64,000 bases of DNA from Methylobacillus methanolivorans (GTDB lineage Bacteria; Pseudomonadota; Gammaproteobacteria; Burkholderiales; Methylophilaceae). The stretch covers positions 930,001 through 994,000 of the forward strand of contig NZ_JBIWXY010000001.1 of assembly GCF_044751345.1 (NCBI RefSeq), in the 5' to 3' direction. The notes under the pieces were generated by a model. That model ran no database searches and was not told the DNA's origin. It was given only the letters and a program-made list of their open reading frames with translations. A program made the translations under genes and the position numbers. Within the stretch, counting starts at the first letter, position 1; each line of letters starts with the position of its first letter. Below, piece by piece: positions 36,091-45,515 of the stretch.

Positions 36091-36741
36091 CTAAGCCCAT
36101 GTGAAAGATAATTGCCGGTGGCCGTATTGCATCGTCCATCCGGCATGCAGGGCCAGTATATGCAAAGCATCCTGGTCGATCAGCAAACCGGGGCCATTAA
36201 TAGCGGGAGCATCAGTAGTAACAGTCTCAGGCAAAGTAATAACAAGCCCTGGATTTGCTTGGGGCAGACTTGCTGTAATGCTCAACACGGCCTGGCCCTT
36301 GATGCTGTCCTGGCAATGGCACAACACACCCAACCAAGCATATAAAAAAGCGCGTTGCGCCACTGGGGTTGTGGGCAAGGAGCTTGCCCAATCATCCTCC
36401 AAACTCACCTCTATCTGGCTCATGGCAAAAGGCGTGGTCATGATCTGCAAGCCCTGCTGGATGAGGTCGAGCGGGTTGGCCAACTCGTTGGCAGCAGGCT
36501 CCCATGATTGCAGTGCGCGTATCGCTAACACTGCCTCTTGTAATTGCTGGTCAATGCGGGCAACTTGTTCGGCAATGCCGGGCTGCCCTTCCTTGGTCAA
36601 TAGCTTGCGGACAATGCTGGTACTCATCCGGGCGATAGAGATTGGCCCCACCAGCCCATGGCGCAGACTGGGGAAGATACGCATGAAAATCGCATGCTGT
36701 ATACCTGCCAACTGCCAGTATTGTGCGTTTTCGCTGCTCAT
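36091..36741 (-). CDS. Kinase-like protein with a degenerate ATPase region, phytochrome operon
   Basis: A 216-residue soluble protein. The N-terminal half resembles a histidine-kinase dimerisation domain: the block FPSLRHGLVGPISIARM has the His-x-Leu-x-x-Pro pattern of an H-box, with a long helix to about residue 75. The C-terminal half looks like a HATPase domain without the N-box asparagine or D-box, though GPGLLIDQDALHILALHAG recalls the G2 segment. Such DHp plus dead ATPase proteins (ChpT type) work as phosphotransferases. The gene overlaps the response regulator by 4 bp (ATGA), so it belongs to the same pathway. The assignment is by eye. Confidence 0.55.
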   Translation of the reverse strand: MSSENAQYWQLAGIQHAIFMRIFPSLRHGLVGPISIARMSTSIVRKLLTKEGQPGIAEQVARIDQQLQEAVLAIRALQSWEPAANELANPLDLIQQGLQIMTTPFAMSQIEVSLEDDWASSLPTTPVAQRAFLYAWLGVLCHCQDSIKGQAVLSITASLPQANPGLVITLPETVTTDAPAINGPGLLIDQDALHILALHAGWTMQYGHRQLSFTWA

Positions 36742-37106
36742 GACAGTGATTGCAACACCCGCTCCAGGCTAGGTAAGTCTAGCGGCTTTTCCAGATAGGC
36801 ATCAAAGATGGTATCGGCTCCCACGACATCTGCTGCCGCAAATCCCGTGAATGCAACAAAGCTGGGCATATGCTGTTGCGGCAAGCGCTCACGCAAGTGA
36901 TTGACCAGGGTTAATCCGGGAATATCTGGCAGGTTGATGTCCATGAACACCACATCATAGCGCTTACTCGCCAATGCCGGCTCCACGTCAGCCCCTTGGG
37001 TGACATAATCAGCCTCATGCCCCAGCATCTCCAGCAACTCCTTAAAGGTTTCCGCTGCAGCCTGGTAATCCTCTACAATCAATGCACGCCGTCCTTCTGT
37101 CGTCAA
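36738..37106 (-). CDS. Single-domain CheY-like response regulator
   Basis: A 122-residue receiver without an output domain. It has ALIVEDYQ near the start, the phospho-acceptor aspartate in DVVFMDINLPD, the threonine in VAFTGFA, and the lysine in AYLEKPLD. The start is TTG at 37106, with AAGGGGA upstream. It lies 12 bp after the bacteriophytochrome gene and overlaps the next gene by 4 bp, so it is the likely partner of the phytochrome kinase and hands phosphate on. Confidence 0.9.
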   Translation of the reverse strand: MTTEGRRALIVEDYQAAAETFKELLEMLGHEADYVTQGADVEPALASKRYDVVFMDINLPDIPGLTLVNHLRERLPQQHMPSFVAFTGFAAADVVGADTIFDAYLEKPLDLPSLERVLQSLS

Positions 37107-37118
37107 GGCTTTTCCCCT

Positions 37119-39293
37119 TTAAGCCTGCCACATTGGCAGTACAACACTGAACACAATTTCGCCATCCACATAGTCATAGCGAATCTCTCCTTGATGGCCT
37201 TTCACAATCTCATGCGCAATATACAGGCCCAAGCCCAAGCCATTGCGGTTACGCACGCTGGACATACCATGACGTTTGAAAGGGTTGAACAAGACCTCCA
37301 CCAACTCTGCTTCAATCGGCCCGCCGGCATTATGCACTGTCATGCGTAGTAAGCCATGCTCAGTCCAGAGCTTGACCATCACCTCGCACCCCGGCTCACC
37401 ATGATGCCGGGCATTGCTGATCAGGTTGGCAATCACTTGCGCCACACGATCAGAATCCAAGTTCGCCAATACACCGGTGGCAATCTCGGTCTTGATATGC
37501 ACATCAGGATAAGCCGTAAGATTTTCTTCCACTAGATCCTGCAATAGCGCAGAGACATCCGTCTCGACAAACCCCAAATTCAACCCAAGCCCAGTCTGCA
37601 AGCGGGCCATATCCAGCACTTGGTTGACCAGGCGCTGCATGCGCCCGCTAGAACTCTTGATGCGAGCGCTCATGCGCGAGGTGCCAGACTGCATTTCCAT
37701 CATTTGCGCAGCCATGCTGATCGAATTCAAGGGGTCGCGTAAATCATGTCCTAGCACTGCCATTAGCTGGGAGCGCATGCGTTCAGTTTCCGCATTACGC
37801 GTATTGCAGACTTTAAGCAGGTCATGCTGCAAATCACGCGCATCGGCCAGATCAGCACGACTCCACGGCTCGGCCTGTCCTTTGACGGTTTCCTTCCATT
37901 CATCGAACGAACCGCGCGGTGTCAGCCTTGGGCCTAGCGGGCCGGGCTGATAGATTTTTTCCGGCTTGCCACCCCAACTAATGGTATGCACCTGCTCCAA
38001 GCGCAGCAGAATCAGCCAACTCTGGTTGACCTTGTCGATATTAAACGCCAACAGGCCGCAAAAGCCATCCATGTAAGGCACCAACTCGGCAGGTAGATCA
38101 TCCAGTTTTTCAGCATGGTAGAAATCACGGTTACTCAACTCATCATTCAACCATTGCAACAAATGCTTGACCAGGGCTGGTGGTGCAGTCTCCGACACAT
38201 GCAACTTGCCGCCATGCGTCATCATCATGGCATCGCAAGGGATCAATGCGCGAATCGCCGCAATACCCGAGAATAACGCCGAAAAAATATCATCCGACTC
38301 CATCAGCTTCAGCACCAGGGCTGCGCGCTGGCTGGCACCGGCAACCTGTCGCTCTGCGCTCAGCCGGGTCTCCAACTGCTGGATATCACTGGCGAGAATA
38401 TGGCACAGCACATCACACGCCATCCTTATCGAATAAGGCACTTGGTGGGCCGACATGTGATGGCAAGCCATCATGCCCCAGAGCTTTCCGTTCAACACAA
38501 TCGAGACACTCATGGAGGCACCCACCCCCATATTTTGCAGATACTCAATATGAATCGGGGAAACGCTGCGTAGCACGCTACGGCTCATATCCAGCGGCTT
38601 GGTATCTGCTGCCTTAAGTACAGGCACCGCCTGCGCATTGACATCCACAATCAGGCGCAGGGTATTTTCAATATATAAACGCCTGGCCTGCGCCGGAATA
38701 TCACTAGCGGGATAACGGCGCCCCACCAAACTATCCAGATCGGCACGCTTGGCTTCAGCGACGATCTCACCACTATCATCATGCCTAAAACGATACGCCA
38801 TCACACGGTCAAAGCCCGTGAGCTTGCGAAACTCCGCTGCCGCGGCATTGAGTAAACCGTTAATCGTCGTCTGGCACTTGATGGCACTAATCGCCTGCTG
38901 TGCCTTGGAGGAGTAGATATTAATATGCTGGTCTTCCCCCAGCCTTAACTCGAACTCGGCAATCACCAAACCCTGATAGCCATGCAATACCAAATCAAAT
39001 AGCTTGCCCTGAATTGTCACCTCATGCGTATGCATCAAGCCATGGCCTGCAGATGCCTCTCGCAAGCAAGCGGAAATTTCAGCGTTGGCTTTGGGAGCCA
39101 GCGTCATATGGTTGGCCTGCAACAACTGTCCTAGTTCCGGCAGTGTGCCAAGCACCGCATCCGCACCCATGCTGCAATGCATCAGCCGTGCATCAAGGTC
39201 AAAAGCCAGCAAGACCCCATGCGACTGGATCAAGCCAGGAATATGAATCGGTTCCTGGCTGCAGTTATCAAGCGTAACGCTGGCTAGACTCAT
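37119..39293 (-). CDS. bphP: Bacteriophytochrome histidine kinase
   Basis: Red/far-red photoreceptor kinase of 724 residues from ATG 39293, chosen because AGGA lies 6 bp upstream. The biliverdin-binding cysteine is C11 (TLDNC). The PAS domain (IPGLIQSHGVLLAF) is followed by GAF with the conserved YPASDIPAQARRLY, the PHY region, then a HisKA domain (VLGHDLRDPLNSI) and HATPase (IANLISNARHHG, GLGLYIAHEIVKGHQG). PAS-GAF-PHY-kinase is the standard order. The start overlaps the heme-oxygenase end by 26 bp, so the two are co-translated. Biliverdin comes from that neighbour. The output is the downstream receiver. Confidence 0.95.
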   Translation of the reverse strand: MSLASVTLDNCSQEPIHIPGLIQSHGVLLAFDLDARLMHCSMGADAVLGTLPELGQLLQANHMTLAPKANAEISACLREASAGHGLMHTHEVTIQGKLFDLVLHGYQGLVIAEFELRLGEDQHINIYSSKAQQAISAIKCQTTINGLLNAAAAEFRKLTGFDRVMAYRFRHDDSGEIVAEAKRADLDSLVGRRYPASDIPAQARRLYIENTLRLIVDVNAQAVPVLKAADTKPLDMSRSVLRSVSPIHIEYLQNMGVGASMSVSIVLNGKLWGMMACHHMSAHQVPYSIRMACDVLCHILASDIQQLETRLSAERQVAGASQRAALVLKLMESDDIFSALFSGIAAIRALIPCDAMMMTHGGKLHVSETAPPALVKHLLQWLNDELSNRDFYHAEKLDDLPAELVPYMDGFCGLLAFNIDKVNQSWLILLRLEQVHTISWGGKPEKIYQPGPLGPRLTPRGSFDEWKETVKGQAEPWSRADLADARDLQHDLLKVCNTRNAETERMRSQLMAVLGHDLRDPLNSISMAAQMMEMQSGTSRMSARIKSSSGRMQRLVNQVLDMARLQTGLGLNLGFVETDVSALLQDLVEENLTAYPDVHIKTEIATGVLANLDSDRVAQVIANLISNARHHGEPGCEVMVKLWTEHGLLRMTVHNAGGPIEAELVEVLFNPFKRHGMSSVRNRNGLGLGLYIAHEIVKGHQGEIRYDYVDGEIVFSVVLPMWQA

Positions 39294-39879
39294 ATTGATC
39301 CTGTGGGGCATCCATAACCAGCAGAAAATGCTCAAATGCCTGCCTCGCAGCTTGCTCAGCACTCACGATGTCTTGCTCCGAGTTAACCACGGTCGCAACA
39401 TCCTGCCTGAATTGCTTGCAGCGTAAAGCACTGCCCTGGCTACGTTCACGAAAGAACTTCATCGGGCAACGTGTTGAACGGAGCTCGGCAAAACGCTTAA
39501 ACAACACACTGGCCCCTAAATAGGATCCTTCAATAACATATTGCACACCCCAAGCAGCAGCATGGTCAGGTGTGAGGGAAAATGATGGGTAAGCGTGCGG
39601 TAACGTCATGCCTGCGATCTGAAGATCCTCTGCCAGCCAAGTCAGCGACTGTTGGTTCTGGTCAAGATAATCCTGTGGCAAGCGTGCTTGGTGGATCAGT
39701 GTCTCCTGAATGGCAGCCAGCCATTGATAAAACAGATGGATATGTTGAAGGTAATCGCGCTCCTGAGCCAGAGGGTTCGCAAGAGGCAACTGCTGGTCTA
39801 GCTGGGCATGCAGGGGGCCCGTCGCTTGCTTTAAGCGCGATAAAACGTCTGGAGCCAGTTGATTATTATTGTGCTTCAT
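39268..39879 (-). CDS. bphO: Biliverdin-producing heme oxygenase
   Basis: About 203 residues from ATG 39879 (MKHNNNQLAPDVLSRLKQAT), which fits the family start; the frame extends upstream to 39942. It is a bacterial heme-oxygenase-family protein that opens heme to biliverdin, CO and iron, the chromophore supply for the phytochrome. TGPLHAQLDQQLPLA carries the proximal histidine, and AAWGVQYVIEGSYLGA matches the distal helix (usually GxxYVxxGSxxGG). Its end overlaps bphP by 26 bp. It is the first gene of the four-gene operon. Confidence 0.9.
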   Translation of the reverse strand: MKHNNNQLAPDVLSRLKQATGPLHAQLDQQLPLANPLAQERDYLQHIHLFYQWLAAIQETLIHQARLPQDYLDQNQQSLTWLAEDLQIAGMTLPHAYPSFSLTPDHAAAWGVQYVIEGSYLGASVLFKRFAELRSTRCPMKFFRERSQGSALRCKQFRQDVATVVNSEQDIVSAEQAARQAFEHFLLVMDAPQDQYESSQRYA

Positions 39880-40131
39880 CCTGCCCTGCCTCTGTTTGTT
39901 ATCAAGCATTATAGGAAACCCGCAGGCATGTCGATATGACATTTCACATAGGGATGTAACAAAGGCCTACCTTCAAGCACGTGCTCATCAGATATTACGA
40001 TGAGGTATTACTATTTTTGCAATATTCTTCTTTATTCCTTACTTAAGGTCAAATCCCTCCCGACAATTAAGCGATAGTCATATTCACAAACAAGGTAAAA
40101 TGCTCGTTTTTGCTCATCGTTCACGGTAGAT

Positions 40132-41706
40132 ATGTCCAGTTTCACTTCAGAAATCCAGCGTCGGCGCACTTTTGCGATTATTTCCCACCCGGATGCGGGT
40201 AAAACCACGCTTACCGAGAAGCTGCTCTGGTTCGGCGGTGCCATCCAGGTCGCCGGTGAGGTACGTGGCCGCAAGGCCGCACGCCATGCCACCTCGGACT
40301 GGATGGAGCTGGAAAAGCAGCGCGGTATTTCCGTGACCTCTTCGGTCATGCAGTTTCCCTACCGCGAACACATGATCAACCTGCTCGACACTCCCGGTCA
40401 CGATGACTTCTCGGAAGATACTTACCGCACACTCACCGCAGTGGACTCAGCCGTGATGGTGATCGACTCGGTCAACGGTGTAGAAGCCCAGACCATCAAG
40501 TTGCTCAATGTCTGCCGCATGCGCGATACGCCCATCCTCACCTTCATCAACAAGCTGGATCGCGAATCACGCGCACCCATCGAGCTGCTGGATGAAATTG
40601 AATCCACGCTGGGCATGCAATGTGCGCCCATGACCTGGCCGATCGGCATGGGCAAGAGCTTCCGTGGCGTGTATCACCTGTACAACGACACCATCAGCTT
40701 TTTCGACCCACATGCTGAAAAAGGCACGGCAGAAATTATCCAGGGCCTGGACAACCCACGCCTGGACGAACTCATCGGCTCCCAGGCTGAAGAACTACGC
40801 ATTGATGTAGAGTTGGTGCGCGGTGCGTCCAATGCCTTCGACAAACAAGCTTATCTTGATGGCAAGCAGACACCAGTGTTCTTCGGTTCAGCCATTAACA
40901 ACTTTGGCGTGCAATCGTTGCTGGATGCGGTTGTTGAATTGTCCCCTGCACCATTGTCACGCAAAACCGCCAGCCGCGAGGTACCACCCACCGAAGATAA
41001 ATTCTCCGGCTTCGTGTTCAAGATCCAGGCCAATATGGACCCCAAACACCGCGACCGTATTGCCTTCCTGCGCATCTGCTCGGGCCGATTCGAGCGCGGC
41101 ATGAAGATCAAGCAGGTTGCCAGCGGCAAAACCTTGTCGGTAAACAACGCCATCACTTTCATGGCACAAGACAGAACCACCATGGACGAGGCCTATTCCG
41201 GCGACATTATCGGCATCCCCAACCATGGCACGGTGAAGCTAGGTGATACTTTTACCGAGGGTGAAAACCTCAAGTTCATCGGTATCCCCTCGTTCGCGCC
41301 GGAATATTTCCGCCGTGCACGCATCAAGAACCCGATGAAGATGAAGCAATTGCAGATCGGCCTCAAGCAATTGGCTGAAGAAGGCGCTTCGCAGTTGTTC
41401 CGTCCCTTGTTGTCCAACGATCTCATCCTGGGCGCCATCGGCCTGTTGCAGTTCGACGTCGTCGCTCATCGCCTGGAACATGAATACGGCGTAGACGTCG
41501 CATTTGAAAGTTACGATTGTGCCACCGCACGCTGGTTGCGGGGGTCGGATGCCGATCTCAAGGCAATTGCGGACAAGTATGGCTTCAATGTCGCCCTGGA
41601 TGGCAACGAGGAATATGTCTACCTCGCGCCCAATCGCGTCAACCTGCAAATGGCGCAAGAGCGCTATCCAGACATTGAGTTCCTCGAAACGCGCGAGATC
41701 TTCTAA
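40132..41706 (+). CDS. prfC: Peptide chain release factor 3
   Basis: A GTPase of 524 residues that recycles RF1/RF2 after peptide release. G1 (HPDAGKTTLTEKLL), G2 region (TSDWMELEKQRGISVTSSV), G3 (DTPGHDDFSEDTYR) and G4 (NKLDRE) are intact, as is the C-terminal domain ending in YPDIEFLETREIF. The start ATG 40132 is standard. It heads a run with ychJ and a glycosyltransferase, 5 bp and 3 bp apart, probably one transcript. Confidence 0.97.
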   Translation: MSSFTSEIQRRRTFAIISHPDAGKTTLTEKLLWFGGAIQVAGEVRGRKAARHATSDWMELEKQRGISVTSSVMQFPYREHMINLLDTPGHDDFSEDTYRTLTAVDSAVMVIDSVNGVEAQTIKLLNVCRMRDTPILTFINKLDRESRAPIELLDEIESTLGMQCAPMTWPIGMGKSFRGVYHLYNDTISFFDPHAEKGTAEIIQGLDNPRLDELIGSQAEELRIDVELVRGASNAFDKQAYLDGKQTPVFFGSAINNFGVQSLLDAVVELSPAPLSRKTASREVPPTEDKFSGFVFKIQANMDPKHRDRIAFLRICSGRFERGMKIKQVASGKTLSVNNAITFMAQDRTTMDEAYSGDIIGIPNHGTVKLGDTFTEGENLKFIGIPSFAPEYFRRARIKNPMKMKQLQIGLKQLAEEGASQLFRPLLSNDLILGAIGLLQFDVVAHRLEHEYGVDVAFESYDCATARWLRGSDADLKAIADKYGFNVALDGNEEYVYLAPNRVNLQMAQERYPDIEFLETREIF

Positions 41707-41711
41707 GCAGC

Positions 41712-42110
41712 ATGAAACCGAGCAGCGTCACCTGCCCTTGTGATAGTGGAGCGCCTTACGCCGCATGCTGTCAGCGCTGGCACTCTGGGCAGCCAGCGCC
41801 CGATGCCAAGGCGCTCATGCGCTCTCGCTATGCCGCCTATGTACTGGGCTTGACGGATTACCTGCTGCAAACCTGGCAGGCCTCCACCCGCCCGGCTTCA
41901 TTGCAGGATGATGAAGCAAACGCGCCACCTCTCAAATGGCTGGGGCTAAAAGTCCTGCACGATGAGCAAATCGACAATAGCAATGCCAATGTCGAGTTCA
42001 TCGCCCGCTACAAGGTGAATGGCAAGGCAGAAAAACTGCACGAGCGCAGCCGCTTCGTCCGTGAACAAGGGCAATGGTGGTATGTCGATGGCGACTTTAT
42101 CGAAAGCTGA
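41712..42110 (+). CDS. ychJ: YchJ-family protein
   Basis: A 132-residue UPF0225 protein with a short SEC-C-like metal motif at the N-terminus (CPCDSGAPYAACCQRWH) and the family sequence ALMRSRYAAYVLGLTDYLLQTW, then a C-terminal NTF2-like part (FIARYKVNG, RFVREQGQWWYVDGD). The function is not established; a zinc-binding role is likely from the cysteines. It lies 5 bp after prfC and 3 bp before the glycosyltransferase gene. Confidence 0.9.
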   Translation: MKPSSVTCPCDSGAPYAACCQRWHSGQPAPDAKALMRSRYAAYVLGLTDYLLQTWQASTRPASLQDDEANAPPLKWLGLKVLHDEQIDNSNANVEFIARYKVNGKAEKLHERSRFVREQGQWWYVDGDFIES

Positions 42111-42113
42111 AAC

Positions 42114-43352
42114 ATGAACATTCTCTTCATTCATCAGAACTTTCCCGGGCAGTTCCGTCATATCGCCCAATCCCTGATCGATGAAGGCAAGCATCAAGTA
42201 TTAAGTTTATGCGAGGCCCATGCACCCGGCATGCAGGGCGTGCAGCGCATGGAATATATCCCCGCCCGCAGCGGCACCCCTGGCGTACACCCCTATCTCG
42301 CTCCGGTAGAAGAGCATGTCATTAGAGGACAAAGTGTTGCCAGGGCGCTGCTGCACCTAAAGGAAAAGGGCTACCAGCCCGACATCATCGTCGCCCACAT
42401 GGGTTGGGGTGAAGCGATTTACCCCAAGGATATTTATCCCGATGTGCGGCTGGTTACTTTTTTTGAATTTTTTTATCAACCCCATGGCGCTGATGCCGGC
42501 TTCGACCCTGAATATCCGCTTACGCTGGATGATCTTCTGCGCATCCGCACCAAGAACATCACCAATCTGCTCTCGCTGCATGCCGCTGATATGGGCATCA
42601 GCCCCACCGCATGGCAGCGCAGTTTATATCCTGCTGAATATCAGGGGAAAATCTGCCTTATCCACGAAGGCATTCATACCGAGGCTGCCCAGCCTGACCC
42701 CACCGCCTGGGTACAACTAGGTTCCGGCCTGAAGTTAACGCGCAAAGACGAAGTCATCACCTATGTGTCGCGTAATCTCGAGCCTTATCGCGGCTTTCAT
42801 GTCTTCATGCGCGCATTGCCGGAAATCCTCAAGCGCAGGCCTCATTGCCATATCTTGATCGTGGGTGGGGACGAGGTAAGTTATGGCCGCAAATTGCCAG
42901 CGGGCGAAACCTACAGGGCCAGGCTGCTGCAAGAAGTACAAGGGCTGGATATGAACCGCGTACATTTCCTTGGCAAGCTGCCCTATCAGCAATATTTGCG
43001 CGTGCTGCAAGTTTCCTCAGCACATATCTATCTCACCGTGCCCTTCGTGCTGTCTTGGTCCATGCTGGAAGCCATGTCTGCTGGCTGCCTGGTGATAGGC
43101 TCGCGCACCGCGCCGGTGGAGGAAGTCATCGAGCACGGGGAAAATGGCTTATTGGTAGATTTCTTTTCCGCCACGGAACTAGCTGATGCCATAGATCAGG
43201 TATATGCCTCACCGAACCAATTGCAGGAGATACGTGATGCTGCACGCCAGACGATTCTGGCGCGCTATCCATTGGCACAAGGCATTCAGGCTTATCGGCA
43301 GCTATTCAATACCCTACTACCTACAGCAAGTGAAGACCTCACCCAGTCATAG
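42114..43352 (+). CDS. Family-4 glycosyltransferase
   Basis: A 412-residue GT-B protein. The N-terminal half begins MNILFIHQNFPGQFRHIA and has a DIIVAHMGWGEA segment. The C-terminal donor-binding domain shows VSRNLEPYRGFHVFMRAL, HILIVGGDEVSYG, VHFLGKLPYQQY and the E-x7-E-like region APVEEVIEHGENGLLVDF. It probably transfers a sugar from a nucleotide donor in surface-polysaccharide synthesis, but no polysaccharide cluster is nearby and the acceptor is unknown. It ends 14 bp inside the convergent cpxA frame. Confidence 0.87.
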   Translation: MNILFIHQNFPGQFRHIAQSLIDEGKHQVLSLCEAHAPGMQGVQRMEYIPARSGTPGVHPYLAPVEEHVIRGQSVARALLHLKEKGYQPDIIVAHMGWGEAIYPKDIYPDVRLVTFFEFFYQPHGADAGFDPEYPLTLDDLLRIRTKNITNLLSLHAADMGISPTAWQRSLYPAEYQGKICLIHEGIHTEAAQPDPTAWVQLGSGLKLTRKDEVITYVSRNLEPYRGFHVFMRALPEILKRRPHCHILIVGGDEVSYGRKLPAGETYRARLLQEVQGLDMNRVHFLGKLPYQQYLRVLQVSSAHIYLTVPFVLSWSMLEAMSAGCLVIGSRTAPVEEVIEHGENGLLVDFFSATELADAIDQVYASPNQLQEIRDAARQTILARYPLAQGIQAYRQLFNTLLPTASEDLTQS

Positions 43353-44739
43353 GTAAGGCAACTTCGACCAGCAAACCGCCGCCTTGACGGTTTTGCAGCG
43401 TGATCCTGCCACCATGCAAATCCAGCACTTGCTTGGTAATCGCCAGCCCCAATCCATGCCCGGTCACGCTGCCTGCACTATCGGCGCGATAAAAAGGCTG
43501 GAAGATATGAGTCAGTTCTGTTTCAGGAATTCCCGTGCCACGATCTAAAATCCGCACCACCAGCCAATTATCCCGGCGCTGGGTTTCCAGGTTTACTTCA
43601 CCATAGTCAGGGCTGTATTTAATCGCATTGCGCAGCACGTTCTCCAAGGCCCGGTACAAGATATCAGGCTGCGCCTCTATTTCTGCATCCGCCTCAATAC
43701 GGCTCTGGATAGTCACATTCTTGGCCGATGCCTCAAACCGCGCATCTTCTACCGCCACTTCCAGGAGTTCACTGATCATGATTTTCTCCTTCTTGACGGC
43801 CATCACGCCCGATTCGAGCCGGGATAGCTCCAACACCTCGCCCAGTAGCTTATCCATGCGCATGGACTCCAGCTCAATGCGATCCAGGCTATCTGCGCGG
43901 CGCTCGGGGCTTTGCTTAGCCAGGCCTATCCCCATTTGTAGCCGTGCCAATGGTGAACGCATTTCATGTGATACATAATGCAGCAGGCGCTTTTGCCCTT
44001 GCATCAATAAGTACAACTGGCTCGTCATCCGATCAAAACTACGGCCCAGGTCGGCCAGCTCATCGCGGCGCTTACCCATGGCGGGGCTCACCTTATCTTC
44101 AAGATTACCGCCCGCCACGCGGGCAAATGCCTTGCGCAATTCCTTGATAGGCTTTGAAACATACCAAGCCAGCAAGGCCGCAAATACCAGGCTGGCAATC
44201 AGGCCTGCCCACACAGGTGTCCAGGGGAAAATCGGCCCCACCGGCCTGGGTGGAGGTTGCCCCATGCCATTAGGCTCGCCTGGAGGACGCCTTCCCTCCA
44301 TCCCTTGCGGCCCAGGCATAGGCCCAAAGCCTGGGCCAGCGGAGCGACGCTCTAGCGTGAACAGCCTGACTGCCTGACCATCACTGCCATGCACGGTCAG
44401 CACGCCGCGCCCGGCATGCAGGATATCTTCCATGTCATCGGGGAGGGAACGAGCCAACACCTCCTGCCCATTTTCCTTGACCGCATAGACTTGGGGCATA
44501 TGCTTACCAGACCACTGCTGCAGCAACGCCGATAAAGCAGGCTCGCCACCATGCTGCAATGCACTATGCGCGGCTTCCAGCAAGGCCATTTCCATTGGGC
44601 CGCTGCGCAGCTGCTCATTCGCATGTCGTTCATTGGCTTGCTGTTGCGCAGAAACCCAGAAAAACAGACTGACACCAATAATGGAAGTCATCTGCGCAAA
44701 GAAAAAGAAGAAAAAGAACTTCCAGAACAAACGCCCCAT
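43339..44739 (-). CDS. cpxA: CpxA-like sensor histidine kinase
   Basis: A 466-residue membrane kinase starting at ATG 44739, 2 bp after the cpxR stop. TM1 is unusually rich in Phe (WKFFFFFFFAQMTSIIGVSL). The periplasmic part ends in a Pro/Gly/Met/Arg-rich linker between about residues 145 and 190 (GPGFGPMPGPQGMEG), then TM2 (VWAGLIASLVFAALLAWYV), HAMP, the phospho-histidine in YVSHEMRSPLARLQMG, the N-box NVLRNAIKYS and GHGLGLAITKQV. The kinase core is close to CpxA of enterobacteria. It is paired with the upstream regulator; a CpxP/Spy-like gene is divergent from the pair. Confidence 0.88.
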   Translation of the reverse strand: MGRLFWKFFFFFFFAQMTSIIGVSLFFWVSAQQQANERHANEQLRSGPMEMALLEAAHSALQHGGEPALSALLQQWSGKHMPQVYAVKENGQEVLARSLPDDMEDILHAGRGVLTVHGSDGQAVRLFTLERRSAGPGFGPMPGPQGMEGRRPPGEPNGMGQPPPRPVGPIFPWTPVWAGLIASLVFAALLAWYVSKPIKELRKAFARVAGGNLEDKVSPAMGKRRDELADLGRSFDRMTSQLYLLMQGQKRLLHYVSHEMRSPLARLQMGIGLAKQSPERRADSLDRIELESMRMDKLLGEVLELSRLESGVMAVKKEKIMISELLEVAVEDARFEASAKNVTIQSRIEADAEIEAQPDILYRALENVLRNAIKYSPDYGEVNLETQRRDNWLVVRILDRGTGIPETELTHIFQPFYRADSAGSVTGHGLGLAITKQVLDLHGGRITLQNRQGGGLLVEVALPMTG

Positions 44740-44741
44740 GG

Positions 44742-45425
44742 CTACTCTTTGATCAATTGGTAACCCATACGATACACGGTTTGAATACATTGACGCCCAT
44801 CAGCGAGCGTGCCCAGCTTCTGACGTATGCTGCTCAGGTGGACGTCTATCGTGCGGTCAAAGCGTGACAATGGCCGCCCCAAACCCAGCGTAGAAAGATC
44901 GCTCTTACTGACCACGCGCCCCGCCTGCCTGACCAGCACCTCCAGCAAATTGAACTCGGTACTCGTAAGGTTAATAGGCTGCCCCTCCCACTCCACCAGA
45001 CGTCGCTCTGGCCATAACGCAAGCGGGCCGACATTGATCTGGGCCTGTGTCTGCTCAGTGACTGGTACGATGCGTCGCAAGATAGCCCGAATACGGGCAA
45101 TCAGCTCGCGTGGAGTACATGGTTTAGGCACATAGTCATCCGCACCTAACTCAAGCCCGACAATACGATGTTCATCGTCACCTTTTGCGGTCAACATCAA
45201 GACCGGGACATTGCTGGAAGCTCGGATGCGGCGCAATACCTCTATGCCATTAAGTTTAGGCATCATGACATCCAACACGATCAAGGACGGAGATAATGTT
45301 TCTGCATAGATGATGCCGGTTTCGCCGTCATGGGCGCACTCCACGTCAAACCCTTCTTGCACCAGGTATTCCCTGATCAGGTTAACCAACTCCACATCAT
45401 CATCAATCAAAAGTACTTTTGTCAT
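44742..45425 (-). CDS. cpxR: CpxR-like OmpR-family response regulator
   Basis: A 227-residue regulator from ATG 45425; a GTG at 45440 is also in frame. The receiver has VLLIDDDVE, the phospho-acceptor in LIVLDVMMPKLNG, and DDYVPKPCTPREL with the conserved lysine. The winged helix has LTSTEFNLLEVL and GRPLSRFDRTIDVHLSSIRQKLG, the latter matching CpxR. It probably controls the divergent CpxP-like gene and the EF-hand gene through TTTAC repeats; see the site entries. The order cpxR-cpxA with a divergent CpxP-type gene is that of E. coli. Confidence 0.88.
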   Translation of the reverse strand: MTKVLLIDDDVELVNLIREYLVQEGFDVECAHDGETGIIYAETLSPSLIVLDVMMPKLNGIEVLRRIRASSNVPVLMLTAKGDDEHRIVGLELGADDYVPKPCTPRELIARIRAILRRIVPVTEQTQAQINVGPLALWPERRLVEWEGQPINLTSTEFNLLEVLVRQAGRVVSKSDLSTLGLGRPLSRFDRTIDVHLSSIRQKLGTLADGRQCIQTVYRMGYQLIKE

Positions 45426-45500
45426 AAGAATTCTGAACACTGTTTATGCAGCCACATCATAACCATTCACCGCTCAACACGACATGCCCCAGCTGGCAAA

Positions 45501-45515
45501 TTTACCTATCTTTAC
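45501..45515. promoter_or_regulatory. CpxR-type box between cpxR and the CpxP-like gene
   Basis: TTTAC-CTATC-TTTAC, the exact reverse complement of the known CpxR consensus GTAAA-N5-GTAAA. It is centred about 96 bp upstream of the CpxP-like ATG and about 83 bp upstream of cpxR, so it could serve both. A further palindrome, GTTAA-CGGCAA-TTAAC, lies just after it. Confidence 0.7.

Noticed and set aside
39976..39985. AGCACGTGCT palindrome upstream of bphO
   Set aside because: A 10-bp palindrome alone, with no repeated copy or known matching operator, is too weak to call a site.
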